A stretch of DNA of 64,000 bases from Arenimonas sp. (GCA_019459145.1 JAIBEK010000031.1:87750-151749), one strand, 5' to 3'; counted from the stretch's first letter, positions 30,223 to 39,968 are shown. The notes: generated by a model not told the origin, from the letters alone. Made by a program: numbers and translations.

Positions 30223-30696
30223 ATGTCGAAGCCTGTCGAAGTCCGCGCCCTCAACCGAAGCGACCTGCCCGGCCTGCTCGCGCTCTACGACCAACTGATC
30301 GAGAACGACCTGCCGCTCTCTCCCGAATTGGCGCAGACCCGTTTCGACGAGATGCTGAAACGCCAAGGACTAACTGTGTTCGGCGGTTTCGCCGATGGCG
30401 TTCTCGCCAGCACCTGCGTCCTGATCGTCGTGCCCAATCTGACCCGGGGCGGCATGTCCTACGCCTTCATCGAAAACGTCGTGACCGATGCCGGCCATCG
30501 CCGCAACGGCCTTGGGCGCCTGACCGTCCAGACGGCGATCGACGCCGCCTTCGACGCCGGCTGCTACACGGTTCGGCTGCAGACGGGCAGCAAGCGTCCC
30601 GGCACGCTCGACTTCTACAAGAGCTGCGGCTTTGATTTGACGAAACACGGGCTGGAGGTACGCCGGATCCCACCCCGCCAGGCTTCGCCGACCTGA
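30223..30696 (+). CDS. GNAT-family N-acetyltransferase
   Basis: A 157-residue GNAT protein. The acetyl-CoA-binding motif A is in AFIENVVTDAGHRRNGLGRLTVQTAID, and motif B follows around GTLDFYKSCGFD. The substrate is not predictable. It starts just after the pth stop; ATG 30211 (overlapping pth) is an alternative start, but ATG 30223 has better spacing from the AAGG sequence. Translational coupling to pth is likely. Confidence 0.85.
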   Translation: MSKPVEVRALNRSDLPGLLALYDQLIENDLPLSPELAQTRFDEMLKRQGLTVFGGFADGVLASTCVLIVVPNLTRGGMSYAFIENVVTDAGHRRNGLGRLTVQTAIDAAFDAGCYTVRLQTGSKRPGTLDFYKSCGFDLTKHGLEVRRIPPRQASPT

Positions 30697-30749
30697 GCGG
30701 CGGAACAAGGACGGCCGCTGCGGCATTGACCAGCCCTGGAGGCCCCCTC

Positions 30750-31709
30750 ATGCAAATCGCTCTATCTCCGCTGCCCCTGCCCGGCCCCTTGAGCCGCAGA
30801 CTTGATCTCTTCGCTCAGAAGCTGTCCCAGCCCAAGGGCATGGCCTTCGACTTCTCCACGCCGCCCGGAGAACCGGCGCTGGTGCCGGCAGATTCGGTTT
30901 CCTGGCAGTTGTTCAAGAACCCGGTCACTGTCTTCATTGGCGGCATCGCCGCCGTCGTTCTCGAACTGGCGGAACCCCATGTGCGCGACGGGGTGTGGCA
31001 GCACAGCAGCTTCACGACCGACGCCCTTGCGCGGATGCAGCGCACCGGGCTTGCCGCCATGATCACCGTCTACGGCGCACGCAGCAAGACAGAGGCGATG
31101 ATCAAGGGCGTCAACCGCCGTCACGGCTCGGTGACCGGCCTGACCACCGAAGGCAAGCCCTACCGCGCCGACGATCCGATCCTGCTGGACTGGGTTCAGG
31201 CGACCGCCGCCTTCGGCTTCATGGAGGCCTATCATCGCTACGCCCGTCCGTTGTCCGACGAGGAGCGCAATCGATTCCTCGCCGAGGGAAAGCCAGCGGC
31301 CGACCTCTACGGCGCGACGAGTGCGCCCGTCTCGGTCTCCGAGATGAACATGCTGTTCGAGGTGATGCGGCCGCGGCTGGTAAAATCGGAGGTGGTCTTT
31401 GCGTTCCTCGATATCGTCCGCAAGGTTCCGGCCCTGCCACCGGCTTTGCGGCACTTCCAGGAACTGCTCATCACCGCCGCAATCGAGCTCTTGCCCGCCT
31501 GGGTGCGCGACAGGCTTGGGCTTCGGCAGTCAGGGTCGCTCACCCCCAAGCAGCGGGCATTGGTGAAGGCCGCGGCCTTTGGCGCCGAGAACATCATGCT
31601 CCCGTCTTCCGCACCGGTTCAGGCGTGCCGCCGCCTCGGTCTTGCCGACGACTACCTCTACCGCCGACGCCCCTCGGACCAGCCGATCACTCCTCCGGCT
31701 CGGTCGTAA
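30750..31709 (+). CDS. DUF2236 / MpaB-like oxygenase family protein
   Basis: A 319-residue protein of the latex-clearing-protein and MpaB superfamily (DUF2236). Key stretches are NPVTVFIGGIAAVVLELAEPHV, ITVYGARSKTEAMIKGVNRRHGSV and ADDPILLDWVQATAAFGFMEAYHRY, with the conserved histidine in the RRHG motif as a likely iron ligand. It probably binds haem or iron and oxidises a hydrophobic compound; the substrate is unknown. ATG 30750 has GGAGG upstream. Its end overlaps clpS, on the opposite strand, by 23 bases. Confidence 0.83.
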   Translation: MQIALSPLPLPGPLSRRLDLFAQKLSQPKGMAFDFSTPPGEPALVPADSVSWQLFKNPVTVFIGGIAAVVLELAEPHVRDGVWQHSSFTTDALARMQRTGLAAMITVYGARSKTEAMIKGVNRRHGSVTGLTTEGKPYRADDPILLDWVQATAAFGFMEAYHRYARPLSDEERNRFLAEGKPAADLYGATSAPVSVSEMNMLFEVMRPRLVKSEVVFAFLDIVRKVPALPPALRHFQELLITAAIELLPAWVRDRLGLRQSGSLTPKQRALVKAAAFGAENIMLPSSAPVQACRRLGLADDYLYRRRPSDQPITPPARS

Positions 31710-31998
31710 ACACCAGCGGAAAGCCCGCCTCCTTGGCGAGATCGGTCGCCTCCTTGGCCTTCGTTTCAGCAATGTCGCGCGTGCACACGACGACCACGGC
31801 GGAGCCGAACTTGTGGGCCGTCATCATCACCCGGTAGCCGGTCTCCTCGCTCATCCGGAACACCGCCTTCAGCACCAGGGTGACGAACTCGCGCGGTGTG
31901 TAATCGTCATTGAGCAACAGGACCTTGTAGAGCCTCGGCCGCTCCGGCTTGGGCTTGGTCACGGTCTTCGGCTTGAGGGCGACATCATCTCCCGTCAT
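31687..31998 (-). CDS. clpS: ClpS adaptor, orphan (ClpS2-like)
   Basis: A 103-residue N-degron adaptor that delivers substrates to ClpAP. The binding pocket residues are in LLNDDYTPREFV (N30, D31) and H62 in MMTAHKFG, with VVCTRDIAETKA after them. The gate methionine of E. coli ClpS (M40, in TPMEFV) is arginine here (R36). There is no clpA next to it, and rhizobia usually have a second clpS beside clpA, so this is probably the ClpS2 paralogue; that class was reported in Agrobacterium to have stricter specificity. The basic, Pro-rich N-terminal tail is about 22 residues. Confidence 0.92.
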   Translation of the reverse strand: MTGDDVALKPKTVTKPKPERPRLYKVLLLNDDYTPREFVTLVLKAVFRMSEETGYRVMMTAHKFGSAVVVVCTRDIAETKAKEATDLAKEAGFPLVFTTEPEE

Positions 31999-32121
31999 CG
32001 TAACCTCTCCAGCGATGACATCCGGTCCTGACCCTTTGGCGACCGGCCCGGAGGGTGCATTCTAGCGCATCTCACCGCGACCGTCGACGGTGGCGCAGAA
32101 GAGCCGCACCGCTCCAGAGAC

Positions 32122-32150
32122 TTGACCGCACCCTTCCTTTATCCCATAGG
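32122..32150 (+). promoter_or_regulatory. Candidate ychF promoter
   Basis: TTGACC (32122-32127), a 17-base spacer and CATAGG (32145-32150) precede ychF by 41 bases. The -35 is close to consensus, the -10 weaker. Confidence 0.5.
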
Positions 32151-32191
32151 CGTGGGCAAAGATCATTCCAAGCTAAGCAGGTACTCTGGCC

Positions 32192-33295
32192 ATGGGCTTC
32201 AAATGCGGTATCGTCGGCTTGCCCAATGTCGGCAAGTCCACCCTCTTCAACGCGCTGACCAAGACGGCGGCGGCGCAGGCCGCCAACTACCCGTTCTGCA
32301 CGATCGAGCCGAACACCGGCGAAGTCGCCGTTCCCGACCCGCGCATGCAGAAGCTCGCGGCCGTCGCCGGCTCCAAGGAAATCATCCCGACCCGCATCTC
32401 GTTCGTGGACATTGCCGGCCTGGTCCGCGGTGCGTCGAAGGGTGAAGGGCTGGGCAACAAGTTCCTCGCCAATATCCGCGAAGTCGATGCTGTGGTGCAC
32501 GTGCTGCGCTGCTTCGAGGACGACGACATTACCCATGTCGAAGGCCGCATCAACCCGGTCGGCGATGCCGAGACGATCGAGACCGAGCTGATGCTCGCCG
32601 ATCTCGAAAGCCTGGAGCGCCGCGTCGACCAGACCCGCAAGCGCGCCGCCTCGAAGGACAAGGATTCGCTCGCCCAGTTGCCGGTCATGGAAGCCGTGAT
32701 CAAGCTCCTGAACGAGGGCAAACCGGCCCGCCTGCTGCTGAAGACCTTGGCCGCCGACGAGATCGAAGTGCTGAAGGGCCTGAACCTCCTGACCTCCCAC
32801 CCGGTGCTCTACGTCTGCAACGTCGCGGAAGCCGACGCTGCGACCGGCAACGAGCATACGCAAGCCGTAGCCAAGATGGCCGCCGAACAGGGTGCCGAAT
32901 GCGTGATCATCTCGGCTGCGATCGAAGCGGAAGTCGCCCAGCTGCCGGAAGAGGAATCCAAGGAATTTCTCGCGGCACTCGGCCTGGAGGAAGCCGGCCT
33001 CGACCGCCTGATCCGTGCCGGCTATCACCTGCTGGATCTCATCACTTATTTCACCGTCGGCCCCAAGGAAACCCGCGCCTGGACCATTGTCCGCGGCACC
33101 AAGGCACCGGCCGCTGCAGGCGTCATCCACACCGACTTCGAACGCGGCTTCATCCGCGCCTTCACCATTGCCTATGACGACTACATCAATTTCAAGGGTG
33201 AAGTCGGCGCAAAGGAAGCCGGTAAGGGCCGCGACGAAGGCAAGGAATATGTCGTCCAGGACGGCGACGTGATCCACTTCCGTTTCAACACCTGA
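32192..33295 (+). CDS. ychF: Redox-regulated ATPase YchF
   Basis: A 367-residue Obg-family P-loop protein that prefers ATP. G1 is GLPNVGKSTLFNALT, the switch region carries NYPFCTIEPNTG, G3 is DIAGLVRGASKGEGLGNKFL, and the altered G4 reads NVAEAD, which explains the ATP preference in the family. The coiled-coil insertion (about residues 125-205) and the C-terminal TGS domain (YFTVGPKETRAWTI to the end) are complete. YchF associates with ribosomes and responds to oxidative stress. A strong terminator follows. Confidence 0.97.
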   Translation: MGFKCGIVGLPNVGKSTLFNALTKTAAAQAANYPFCTIEPNTGEVAVPDPRMQKLAAVAGSKEIIPTRISFVDIAGLVRGASKGEGLGNKFLANIREVDAVVHVLRCFEDDDITHVEGRINPVGDAETIETELMLADLESLERRVDQTRKRAASKDKDSLAQLPVMEAVIKLLNEGKPARLLLKTLAADEIEVLKGLNLLTSHPVLYVCNVAEADAATGNEHTQAVAKMAAEQGAECVIISAAIEAEVAQLPEEESKEFLAALGLEEAGLDRLIRAGYHLLDLITYFTVGPKETRAWTIVRGTKAPAAAGVIHTDFERGFIRAFTIAYDDYINFKGEVGAKEAGKGRDEGKEYVVQDGDVIHFRFNT

Positions 33296-33327
33296 GCCGG
33301 ACGAACCAAGCTTCAGGTACGCGTTTT

Positions 33328-33364
33328 AACTGCCGCCCTTTCACGGAAAGGGGCGGCAGTTTTG
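33328..33364 (+). terminator. Terminator of ychF
   Basis: A long stem (AACTGCCGCC plus CTTTC, pairing with GAAAG plus GGCGGCAGTT, one bulged G) with a 3-base loop is followed by a short T-run. Confidence 0.88.
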
Positions 33365-33438
33365 CTTTGCGCGGTCGGGTCGGCGTCAAGACGACCGACC
33401 CAAGATCCGAAGATCCTGCGACATCGGCCCTTCGGTCT

Positions 33439-33645
33439 TCAGACCTTCTTCATCGGGCAGGTCGACATGCCGAAGAGCGAATAGAGCGGGCAAGTCGAGA
33501 GGAGGCCCGTGAGCAGCGGGACGACGCCGATCAGCGTCCAGTAGCGCCACGAGGCGTCCGGATAGATGAAGAACAGCGACAGTACGACGAGGCCGACGAC
33601 GATGCGCAGGATACGGTCGAGAGATCCGATATTCTTGGCGAACAT
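33439..33645 (-). CDS. DUF2892 (YgaP-like) inner-membrane protein
   Basis: A 68-residue protein with two membrane helices (about residues 12-28 and 34-54). The family signature is NIGSLDRILRIVVG at the start, and the end reads LFGMSTCPMKK with cysteines as in many DUF2892 proteins. ATG 33645 has AAAGGA upstream; 14 codons of open frame before it are rejected. It lies 77 bases downstream of the Crp/Fnr gene on the same strand and is probably cotranscribed. Function unknown. Confidence 0.85.
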   Translation of the reverse strand: MFAKNIGSLDRILRIVVGLVVLSLFFIYPDASWRYWTLIGVVPLLTGLLSTCPLYSLFGMSTCPMKKV

Positions 33646-33722
33646 GGCAATTCCTTTCGATGCTGGGCAGGTTGCACAGTAGAACAATCATAGCCGCAGC
33701 CAAAGACATGTCAGTGACTAAG

Positions 33723-34385
33723 TCACGCTTTCGGCGAAGTGGCCATGCGCCCCAGTTCAGCCGCGTCGAGCACGCGGATCAGTCCGCGCTCGTTGGCGAC
33801 GATCCCCTTCGAGGCCAAAGCCTCCAGCCGTCTCGACACCACCTCGCGCGCCGTCCCGATCACCGCCGCCAGTTCCTGATGCGTCACCTCGATCACCTCG
33901 CCGCCGGCGGCCCGCTCGATCAGCGCAAGGGCCAGCCGCTTCTCCACCTTGACGAAGGCGACCTGTTCGAGGACGAACATCAAATCGCTGAGACGCGCCG
34001 CAAAGGCGCGGAACACGAAGCTGCGAAATCCGGCCGAGATCGCCATCAGGGTCTCAAAGACGGGTCCGGGCACCATCACGGCGACCAGATCGCTTTCGGC
34101 CACCGCCTCGCCGGTATAGGCCGCGCCGCCCAGCACGCCGAGCGTCGTCTGCACGCAGGTCTCTCCGGGCGTCACGGCATAGAGCAGGAGCTCGCGACCG
34201 CCGCGTCCGGTGAGATAGACGCCGATCCGGCCGGACAGGAGGATGACGAAGGCCTCGGCCTGGTCGCCGGGACGAAACAGCGTCGTCCGGTCCGCAACGT
34301 GCTGCGGCCGCAAACCCTCGAGATGACGCCGGGCGTCACGATCGAGTTGTGAAAGAAACGGCGCCTGTTCGATCCATCCCGCCAT
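33723..34385 (-). CDS. Crp/Fnr-family transcription regulator
   Basis: A 220-residue regulator. The cyclic-nucleotide-binding-like beta roll spans about residues 20-115 (LFRPGDQAEAFVILLSGRIGVYL), a dimer helix follows, and the winged helix (about 145-210) has VTHQELAAVIGTAREVVSRRLEALASKGIV with the E..SR recognition pattern of Fnr/Crp proteins. It lacks the N-terminal cysteine cluster of oxygen-sensing Fnr. AAGGAGT lies 6 bases before ATG 34385. It is divergent from the MaoC operon (67-base gap), so it may control either that operon or the DUF2892 gene. Confidence 0.9.
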   Translation of the reverse strand: MAGWIEQAPFLSQLDRDARRHLEGLRPQHVADRTTLFRPGDQAEAFVILLSGRIGVYLTGRGGRELLLYAVTPGETCVQTTLGVLGGAAYTGEAVAESDLVAVMVPGPVFETLMAISAGFRSFVFRAFAARLSDLMFVLEQVAFVKVEKRLALALIERAAGGEVIEVTHQELAAVIGTAREVVSRRLEALASKGIVANERGLIRVLDAAELGRMATSPKA

Positions 34386-34452
34386 CGCCACTCCTTGTCA
34401 TTGCCGGTTTCGGCGGTCATTCTGCACGGAAACGCCCACAAGGAAATCTCGC

Positions 34453-34920
34453 ATGCCATCCCCGAAACTCTATTTCGAAGACTTCCACGTCGGAAGGATA
34501 TTCGCGCTGGGGCCAAAGGCCGTCAACGCCGATGAAATCGTTGAATTCGCCAAGGAATTCGATCCGCAGCCGATGCACCTGTCGGAAGCTGCCGGCAAGG
34601 CCAGCATCCTCGGCGGGCTGAGCGCATCCGGCTGGCACACCAGCAGCATGTTCATGCGGATGATGATCGATTCGTATCTGCTCGCCTCCGTCTCCGAGGG
34701 CGCGCCGGGTATCGACGCGATGGAATGGCGAAAGCCGGTGCTGGCCGGCGACACGTTGAACGGCCGCTCGACCGTCGAGGCGGCGCGGCCGATGCGCTCG
34801 CGCCCGCATATCGGCATCGTCACCTTGAGCCACGAACTGGAGAACCAGCGCGGCGAGATTGTCATGCGCTCGCGCAATTCCATCATGTTCCGCCGACGCG
34901 ATGCGGAGGACGCCGCATGA
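34453..34920 (+). CDS. MaoC-like hot-dog dehydratase (first of pair)
   Basis: A 155-residue single hot-dog domain. The hydratase-2 motif is EFDPQPMHLSEAAGK with the Asp and His expected at the active site, followed by GGLSASGWHTSS. Such proteins hydrate enoyl-CoA or related thioesters. Its stop overlaps the start of the second MaoC gene (ATGA), so the two are coupled and may form a heterodimer. The substrate is not evident. Confidence 0.88.
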   Translation: MPSPKLYFEDFHVGRIFALGPKAVNADEIVEFAKEFDPQPMHLSEAAGKASILGGLSASGWHTSSMFMRMMIDSYLLASVSEGAPGIDAMEWRKPVLAGDTLNGRSTVEAARPMRSRPHIGIVTLSHELENQRGEIVMRSRNSIMFRRRDAEDAA

Positions 34921-35395
34921 GGATGACCGAACTCTATCCCACCGGCCACAAGGTCGAGACCGGTTCGCGCCTGTTCACCGCCGAGGACATCATCCGTTTC
35001 GCCGAAAAGTTCGATCCGCAACCGTTCCACACCGATGCCGAGGCGGCGAAATCCTACGTCTTCGGCGCGCTCTGCGCTTCAGGCTGGCATACCTGTGCCG
35101 GATGGATGCGCTGCTTCATCGATTTCTGGGGCGCGGAGGTCGCAAGGCTGAGGGCGGAGGGACTTGTTCCTCCAAACCTCGGCCTCTCTCCCGGCTTCGA
35201 GGAACTGCAATGGCCGAAACCGGTCTTTGCCGACGACACCATCACCTATAGCCTGACCAGCCTGGAGAGCCGGCCCCTCGCATCGCGTCCGGGCCTGATC
35301 CTCAACGTCGGTCTGGGCGAAGGCGTGAACCAGAAGGGCGAGCCCGTGCTGCGCTTCAAGACCAAGATCCTCGAATTCGTGACGGAGGAAACCCC

Positions 35396-35399
<4 letters not shown>
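34917..35399 (+). CDS. MaoC-like hot-dog dehydratase (second of pair)
   Basis: A 160-residue paralogue of the preceding protein, with the same active-site motif (KFDPQPFHTDAEAAK) and CASGWHTCAGW after it. The start ATG lies in a 4-base overlap with the upstream gene and the end overlaps the glutathione peroxidase gene by 4 bases (GTGA). The tandem arrangement fits a heteromeric hydratase. A longer open frame from 34725 only duplicates upstream coding sequence in another frame. Confidence 0.88.
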
Positions 35400-35875
<476 letters not shown>

Positions 35876-36022
35876 GCCGACACCGACGGGGAGAATGAGG
35901 CCGTCCTAAATCATGCGCCGGATAGCAAGCTGCGACATGAGCCATCTCTCTGGTTTTGTCTCAGGACGGAACTCCCTACCCCCGTGTTCGTTCTATCACT
36001 GTCTCAAGAACAGGAGCACACC

Positions 36023-36172
36023 ATGCAAAAGGACAAGCGACAGCAAGAGGCTGAAGACAAGGGTGATCTCGATCACCGCATCATCGTCGCCGGACCCGAG
36101 ACCCGCGCCCGCGAGAATGATGGAAAGGATCCTCAGCCGGGAAAGACGGTCGTCAAGAACGGTGACAACTGA
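36023..36172 (+). CDS. Small hydrophilic protein, 49 residues
   Basis: A short highly charged protein (MQKDKRQQEAEDKGDLDHR at the start, rich in Asp, Lys, Glu, Arg) without hydrophobic segments and probably disordered. AGGAG stands 7 bases before ATG 36023 and a terminator follows 14 bases after the stop, which supports a real, separately expressed gene. No family recognised. Confidence 0.6.
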   Translation: MQKDKRQQEAEDKGDLDHRIIVAGPETRARENDGKDPQPGKTVVKNGDN

Positions 36173-36186
36173 CATTCCCGAACAGA

Positions 36187-36222
36187 AAAACGCCCGAAAC
36201 GCAGATGCGCCTCGGGCGTTTT
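36187..36222. terminator. Bidirectional terminator between small protein gene and apt
   Basis: An 11-bp stem (AAAACGCCCGA and TCGGGCGTTTT) has A-rich and T-rich ends, with a smaller GCA/TGC pair inside the loop. It suits both convergent genes. Confidence 0.9.
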
Positions 36223-36247
36223 CGCAACCAAGAACAGCAAGCAGCGT

Positions 36248-36790
36248 TCAGTGGCCGGAAAACTCGACCAGGGTGCGAACCTCGACCCCCAGCGCCTCGA
36301 GTTTCTGTCGACCGCCCAGATCCGGCAGGTCGATGACGAAACAGGCCGAGACGACATCGGCGCCGAGCTTGCGCAACAGCTGAACCGCACCGACGGCCGT
36401 GCCCCCGGTGGCGATCAGGTCGTCGCACAGGATAACCTTCTCGCCCGGCTCCACCGCATCGACATGCATTTCCATTTCGTCGACACCGTATTCCAGGCTG
36501 TAGGCGATGCTCACCGTCTCGTGCGGCAGTTTGCCCTTCTTGCGGATCGGCACGAAGCCAGCCGAGAGCTGGTGTGCGAGTGCTCCGCCGAGGATGAAGC
36601 CACGGGCCTCCATGCCGGCGACCTTTCCGACTTTCAGCCCGGCATAGGGCTGAACCAGTTCGTCGACCGCGCGGCGGAAGGCCCGCGGATTGCCGAGCAG
36701 GGTGGTAATGTCGCGGAAGATAATGCCCGGCTTGGGATAGTCGGGAATGGAGCGGATCGAGGAAGCGAGCTCCAGCGCGAAATTGGTCAT
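36248..36790 (-). CDS. apt: Adenine phosphoribosyltransferase
   Basis: A 180-residue purine-salvage enzyme that makes AMP from adenine and PRPP. The PRPP loop is [14 protein letters not shown]; the N-terminal [15 protein letters not shown] and [14 protein letters not shown] segments are diagnostic for Apt. It is downstream of petC on the same strand, but a terminator-like hairpin lies between. Confidence 0.96.
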   Translation of the reverse strand: MTNFALELASSIRSIPDYPKPGIIFRDITTLLGNPRAFRRAVDELVQPYAGLKVGKVAGMEARGFILGGALAHQLSAGFVPIRKKGKLPHETVSIAYSLEYGVDEMEMHVDAVEPGEKVILCDDLIATGGTAVGAVQLLRKLGADVVSACFVIDLPDLGGRQKLEALGVEVRTLVEFSGH

Positions 36791-36860
36791 GTTGCGTCCG
36801 TGATGGATTCTTGAGGGAGGATTGCAGGCGACATTATCAAGTCCCGCGCAGGCAGACCAA

Positions 36861-36888
36861 CGAAAAAGGCGACCCGAAGGCCGCCTTT
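36861..36888 (-). terminator. Terminator of the petABC operon
   Basis: On the minus strand AAAGGCGGCC pairs with GGTCGCCTTT (one G-U pair) around a TTCG tetraloop, followed by T5. Confidence 0.85.
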
Positions 36889-36913
36889 CCGATCAGGTTC
36901 CGAACCGTTAGGC

Positions 36914-37792
36914 TCAGTGTCCCTTGCTGGCGTAGACCGACTTCTTGGTCAGATAGACCAGCGCGGTGAAGATCGCCAGGAACACCATGACCATGAAGCC
37001 GGTGCGCTTGCGGTCTTCGAGATGCGGCTCTGCGGCCCACATCAAGAAGGCGGAAACGTCCTTGGAATACTGGTCCAGCGTCTGCGGCGTGCCGTCGTCG
37101 TAGGTCACCTGGTCGTCGCTGATGGGCGGAGCCATGGCGAGCGAGGCGGAACCGACGAAATAGGGGTTGAAGTAGGTCCCCTCCGGCACTTCGACGCCTT
37201 CCGGCGGCTCCTGGTAGCCGGTCAGCAGCGAGTAGATATAATCCGGGCCGCCTTCCTGGTACTGGGTGAAGATGTCGAAGACGAAGGTCGGGAACCCACG
37301 CTCGACGCCGCGCGCCTTGGCGATCAGCGAGAAGTCCGGCGGAGCGGCACCGCCGTTGGCCGCAGCAGCCGCTTCCTTGTTCGGGAAGGGCGACGGGAAG
37401 TAGTCCGACGGAACGGCCTTACGGGTAAACATCTCGCCGTCGGCATTCGGGCCGTCTTCGACCTCGTATTCCGCGGCGAAGGCCTTCACCTGATCCTCGG
37501 AATATCCAAGATCAGTCAGCGTGCGGTAGGGGACCAGCTCCATCGAGTGGCAAGCCGAACAGACTTCCTTGTAGACCTTCAGGCCGCGCTGCAGCTGGGC
37601 CTTGTCATACTTGCCGAACGGGCCGGCAAAGCTCCAGTCGAGGTTATGCGGCTTGAGGATCGGATAGTGGCTGGTCGCTGCGGCGTGCTCCACCGCGGCG
37701 GCAAGATCGTGTCCATCCTCGGCCGCCGACGCGGCGGAAGTGAATCCGGCCAGGGTAGCGACCAGAGCGATGCTTGTAACAAGCTTTTTCAT
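36914..37792 (-). CDS. petC: Cytochrome c1 of the bc1 complex
   Basis: A 292-residue subunit of ubiquinol-cytochrome c reductase, exported to the periplasmic face. A signal peptide (residues 1-23) precedes the mature N-terminus. Haem is bound by CSACH (C78, C81, H82), with M220 as the likely axial ligand. A single C-terminal anchor (about 266-282) is followed by KKSVYASKGH. The family motifs WSFAGPFGKYDKAQLQRG and PDYIYSLLTGY are present. It is a separate gene here, not fused to cytochrome b as in Bradyrhizobium. Last gene of petABC. Confidence 0.96.
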   Translation of the reverse strand: MKKLVTSIALVATLAGFTSAASAAEDGHDLAAAVEHAAATSHYPILKPHNLDWSFAGPFGKYDKAQLQRGLKVYKEVCSACHSMELVPYRTLTDLGYSEDQVKAFAAEYEVEDGPNADGEMFTRKAVPSDYFPSPFPNKEAAAAANGGAAPPDFSLIAKARGVERGFPTFVFDIFTQYQEGGPDYIYSLLTGYQEPPEGVEVPEGTYFNPYFVGSASLAMAPPISDDQVTYDDGTPQTLDQYSKDVSAFLMWAAEPHLEDRKRTGFMVMVFLAIFTALVYLTKKSVYASKGH

Positions 37793-37815
37793 CTTATTTC
37801 CCTCTCTCGCAGCGC

Positions 37816-39084
37816 TTAGACGGTTGCGTCGGCGGACTTGCCGCTCTTTTCGAGAACCGCCTCGGTGATCGAGTTCGGAATGCGGCGAGGCTTCTCGAAC
37901 AGGCCGAGCAACGGCATCAGGATGAGGAAGAAGCCGAAGTAGTAGGCCGTGCCGATCTGCGACAGGATGACATACAGGCCTTCCGCCGGACGCGAGCCGA
38001 GCCAGCCGAGCATGATCGAGTTGGCAACGAATATCCAGAAGAACAGCTTGTACCAGGGACGGTAGACGGCCGAGCGGACCTTCGACGTGTCGAGCCAGGG
38101 CAGGAAGAACAGGATGATGATCGAGCCGAACATCACCAGGACGCCGCCGAGCTTGGAGTCGATCGGGCCGACGTTGAAGGTGATGGCGCGCAGCATCGCG
38201 TAGAACGGCAGGTAGTACCATTCCGGAACGATGTGGGCCGGGGTCTTCAGCGGATCAGCCATCGTGTAGTTGTCGGGATGGCCGAGATAGTTCGGCATGT
38301 AGAAGATGAACCAGGCGAACACGATCAGGAAGACCGACAAGCCGAAGGCATCCTTCAGGGTCGCGTAGGGCGTGAACGGAACGGTGTCCGTCTTCGACTT
38401 CACCTCGACGCCGGTCGGGTTGGTCTGGCCGGTGACGTGCAGCGCCCAGACGTGCAGGATGACGACGCCAGCGATCATGAAGGGCAGCAGGTAGTGCAGT
38501 GCGAAGAAGCGGTTCAGCGTCGGCTGATCGACGGCGAAGCCGCCGAGCAGGAACTGCTGGATCCACTCGCCGACCAGCGGGAAGGCGGTGAAGAAGCCGG
38601 TGATGACGGTGGCACCCCAGAAGGACATCTGTCCCCAGGGCAGAACATAGCCCATGAAGCCGGTCGCCATCATCAACAGGTAGATGACCACGCCGAGAAT
38701 CCAGAGGATTTCGCGCGGCGCCTTGTACGAGCCGTAATAGAGGCCGCGGGCGATATGCAGATAGACGGCGATGAAGAAGAATGACGCCCCGTTGGCGTGC
38801 ATGTAGCGCAGCAGCCAGCCATGGTTGACGTCGCGCATGATCTTCTCGACAGAGAAGAAGGCGATGCTGGTGTCGGCCGCATAGTGCATGGCCAGAACGA
38901 CGCCCGACAGGATCTGCACGATCAGCATGACCGACAGCATGGCGCCGAAGGTGTAGGCGTAGTTCAGGTTGCGGGGAACCGGATAGGCGACGAAGCTGTC
39001 GTAGATCATGCGCGGCAGCGGCAACCGCGAATCGATCCACTTCTCGAGGCCGCTCGACGGCTGGTAACTGGAATGATCACTCAT
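37816..39084 (-). CDS. petB: Cytochrome b of the bc1 complex
   Basis: A 422-residue membrane subunit with about eight to nine helices that carries haems bL and bH and both quinone sites. The Qo-site PEWY motif is in [14 protein letters not shown]; haem histidines lie in [28 protein letters not shown] and later HYLLPF and LHVWALH. ATG 39084 gives the expected N-terminus ([16 protein letters not shown]); the upstream open frame runs into petA and is rejected. It starts 14 bases after petA and is followed 23 bases later by petC. Confidence 0.97.
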   Translation of the reverse strand: MSDHSSYQPSSGLEKWIDSRLPLPRMIYDSFVAYPVPRNLNYAYTFGAMLSVMLIVQILSGVVLAMHYAADTSIAFFSVEKIMRDVNHGWLLRYMHANGASFFFIAVYLHIARGLYYGSYKAPREILWILGVVIYLLMMATGFMGYVLPWGQMSFWGATVITGFFTAFPLVGEWIQQFLLGGFAVDQPTLNRFFALHYLLPFMIAGVVILHVWALHVTGQTNPTGVEVKSKTDTVPFTPYATLKDAFGLSVFLIVFAWFIFYMPNYLGHPDNYTMADPLKTPAHIVPEWYYLPFYAMLRAITFNVGPIDSKLGGVLVMFGSIIILFFLPWLDTSKVRSAVYRPWYKLFFWIFVANSIMLGWLGSRPAEGLYVILSQIGTAYYFGFFLILMPLLGLFEKPRRIPNSITEAVLEKSGKSADATV

Positions 39085-39098
39085 ATTTCTGAATCCCC

Positions 39099-39677
39099 TC
39101 AGCCGATCTTGATCACAGTATCGGAAACGAATGCAAATGTCGGAATGTGCAGGTTTTCCGGCGCCGGACCTTTGCGAATACGGCCCGCGGTATCGTAGTG
39201 CGAGCCGTGGCAGGGACAGAACCAGCCACCGAAATCGCCGGCCTGACCGAGCGGCACGCAACCCAGATGGGTGCAGACGCCGAGCATGACCAGCCAGTTT
39301 TCCTTGCCTTCGCCGGCGGAGCGGGCGATGTCGGTCGCTTCGGCGGCAGCATCACCATTGGCGTTGCGGGCGACCGGATCCTTGAGATCGGCGAGCGCGA
39401 CGGCCTTGCCCTCTTCCACTTCCTTGTCGGTGCGATTGCGGATGAACACCGGCTTGCCGCGCCACTTGACGATCAGCGACATGCCCGGCTCCAGCGCCGA
39501 GACGTCGACTTCGATCGAGCCCAGCGCCAGCGTCGACGCATCCGGACGCATCTGGTCGATGAAGGGCCAGACGAAGGAGGCGGCGCCGACGGCACCGGCC
39601 ACACCCGTGGTCAAGTAAAGGAAGTCGCGGCGAGAAGGCTCGCCCAAGGTTTCGCTATTCATCTCGTGCTCGCTCAC
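39099..39677 (-). CDS. petA: Rieske iron-sulfur protein of the bc1 complex
   Basis: A 192-residue subunit with a twin-arginine N-terminus ([16 protein letters not shown]) that serves as membrane anchor. The 2Fe-2S ligands are in CTHLGC and [12 protein letters not shown] 39677 is chosen as start because the resulting N-terminus ([18 protein letters not shown]) is like other rhizobial Rieske proteins and GAGGATGG lies upstream; ATG 39662 is the alternative. It is the first gene of petA-petB-petC. Paired palindromes lie 65-107 bases upstream. Confidence 0.95.
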   Translation of the reverse strand: MSEHEMNSETLGEPSRRDFLYLTTGVAGAVGAASFVWPFIDQMRPDASTLALGSIEVDVSALEPGMSLIVKWRGKPVFIRNRTDKEVEEGKAVALADLKDPVARNANGDAAAEATDIARSAGEGKENWLVMLGVCTHLGCVPLGQAGDFGGWFCPCHGSHYDTAGRIRKGPAPENLHIPTFAFVSDTVIKIG

Positions 39678-39741
39678 GGTCAAACCATCCTCTTCGCAAA
39701 ATCCATGCGACACACCGCATTGCTAAGGCGACGACGAATCC

Positions 39742-39784
39742 GGCGCAATCACGATTGCGCCACAGATTCCCCGCCAATTTGGCG
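39742..39784 (-). promoter_or_regulatory. Two palindromes upstream of petABC
   Basis: GGCGCAATC-AC-GATTGCGCC (39742-39761, 9-bp perfect arms) and CGCCAA-T-TTGGCG (39772-39784, 6-bp perfect arms) stand 10 bases apart in the petA-EEP intergenic region. They could be operators or leader hairpins for the petABC operon. The binding factor is unknown. Confidence 0.5.
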
Positions 39785-39968
39785 CCTTCTAAGCTTGATA
39801 TCGGATTATGTCCAGTCTTCACAGGGGGATGGGGGCACAATGTCGCGGTTTTATTCGCGCCTGTTTGGCGGATGTTTGGCACCCTGCCGGCCGTGTTGCA
39901 ATGCAACTTGAATTGCGGCATGGTCGCCGCTTTCGCACAGGGTTTCCGCCCACGGACCAGCAGCTTTG

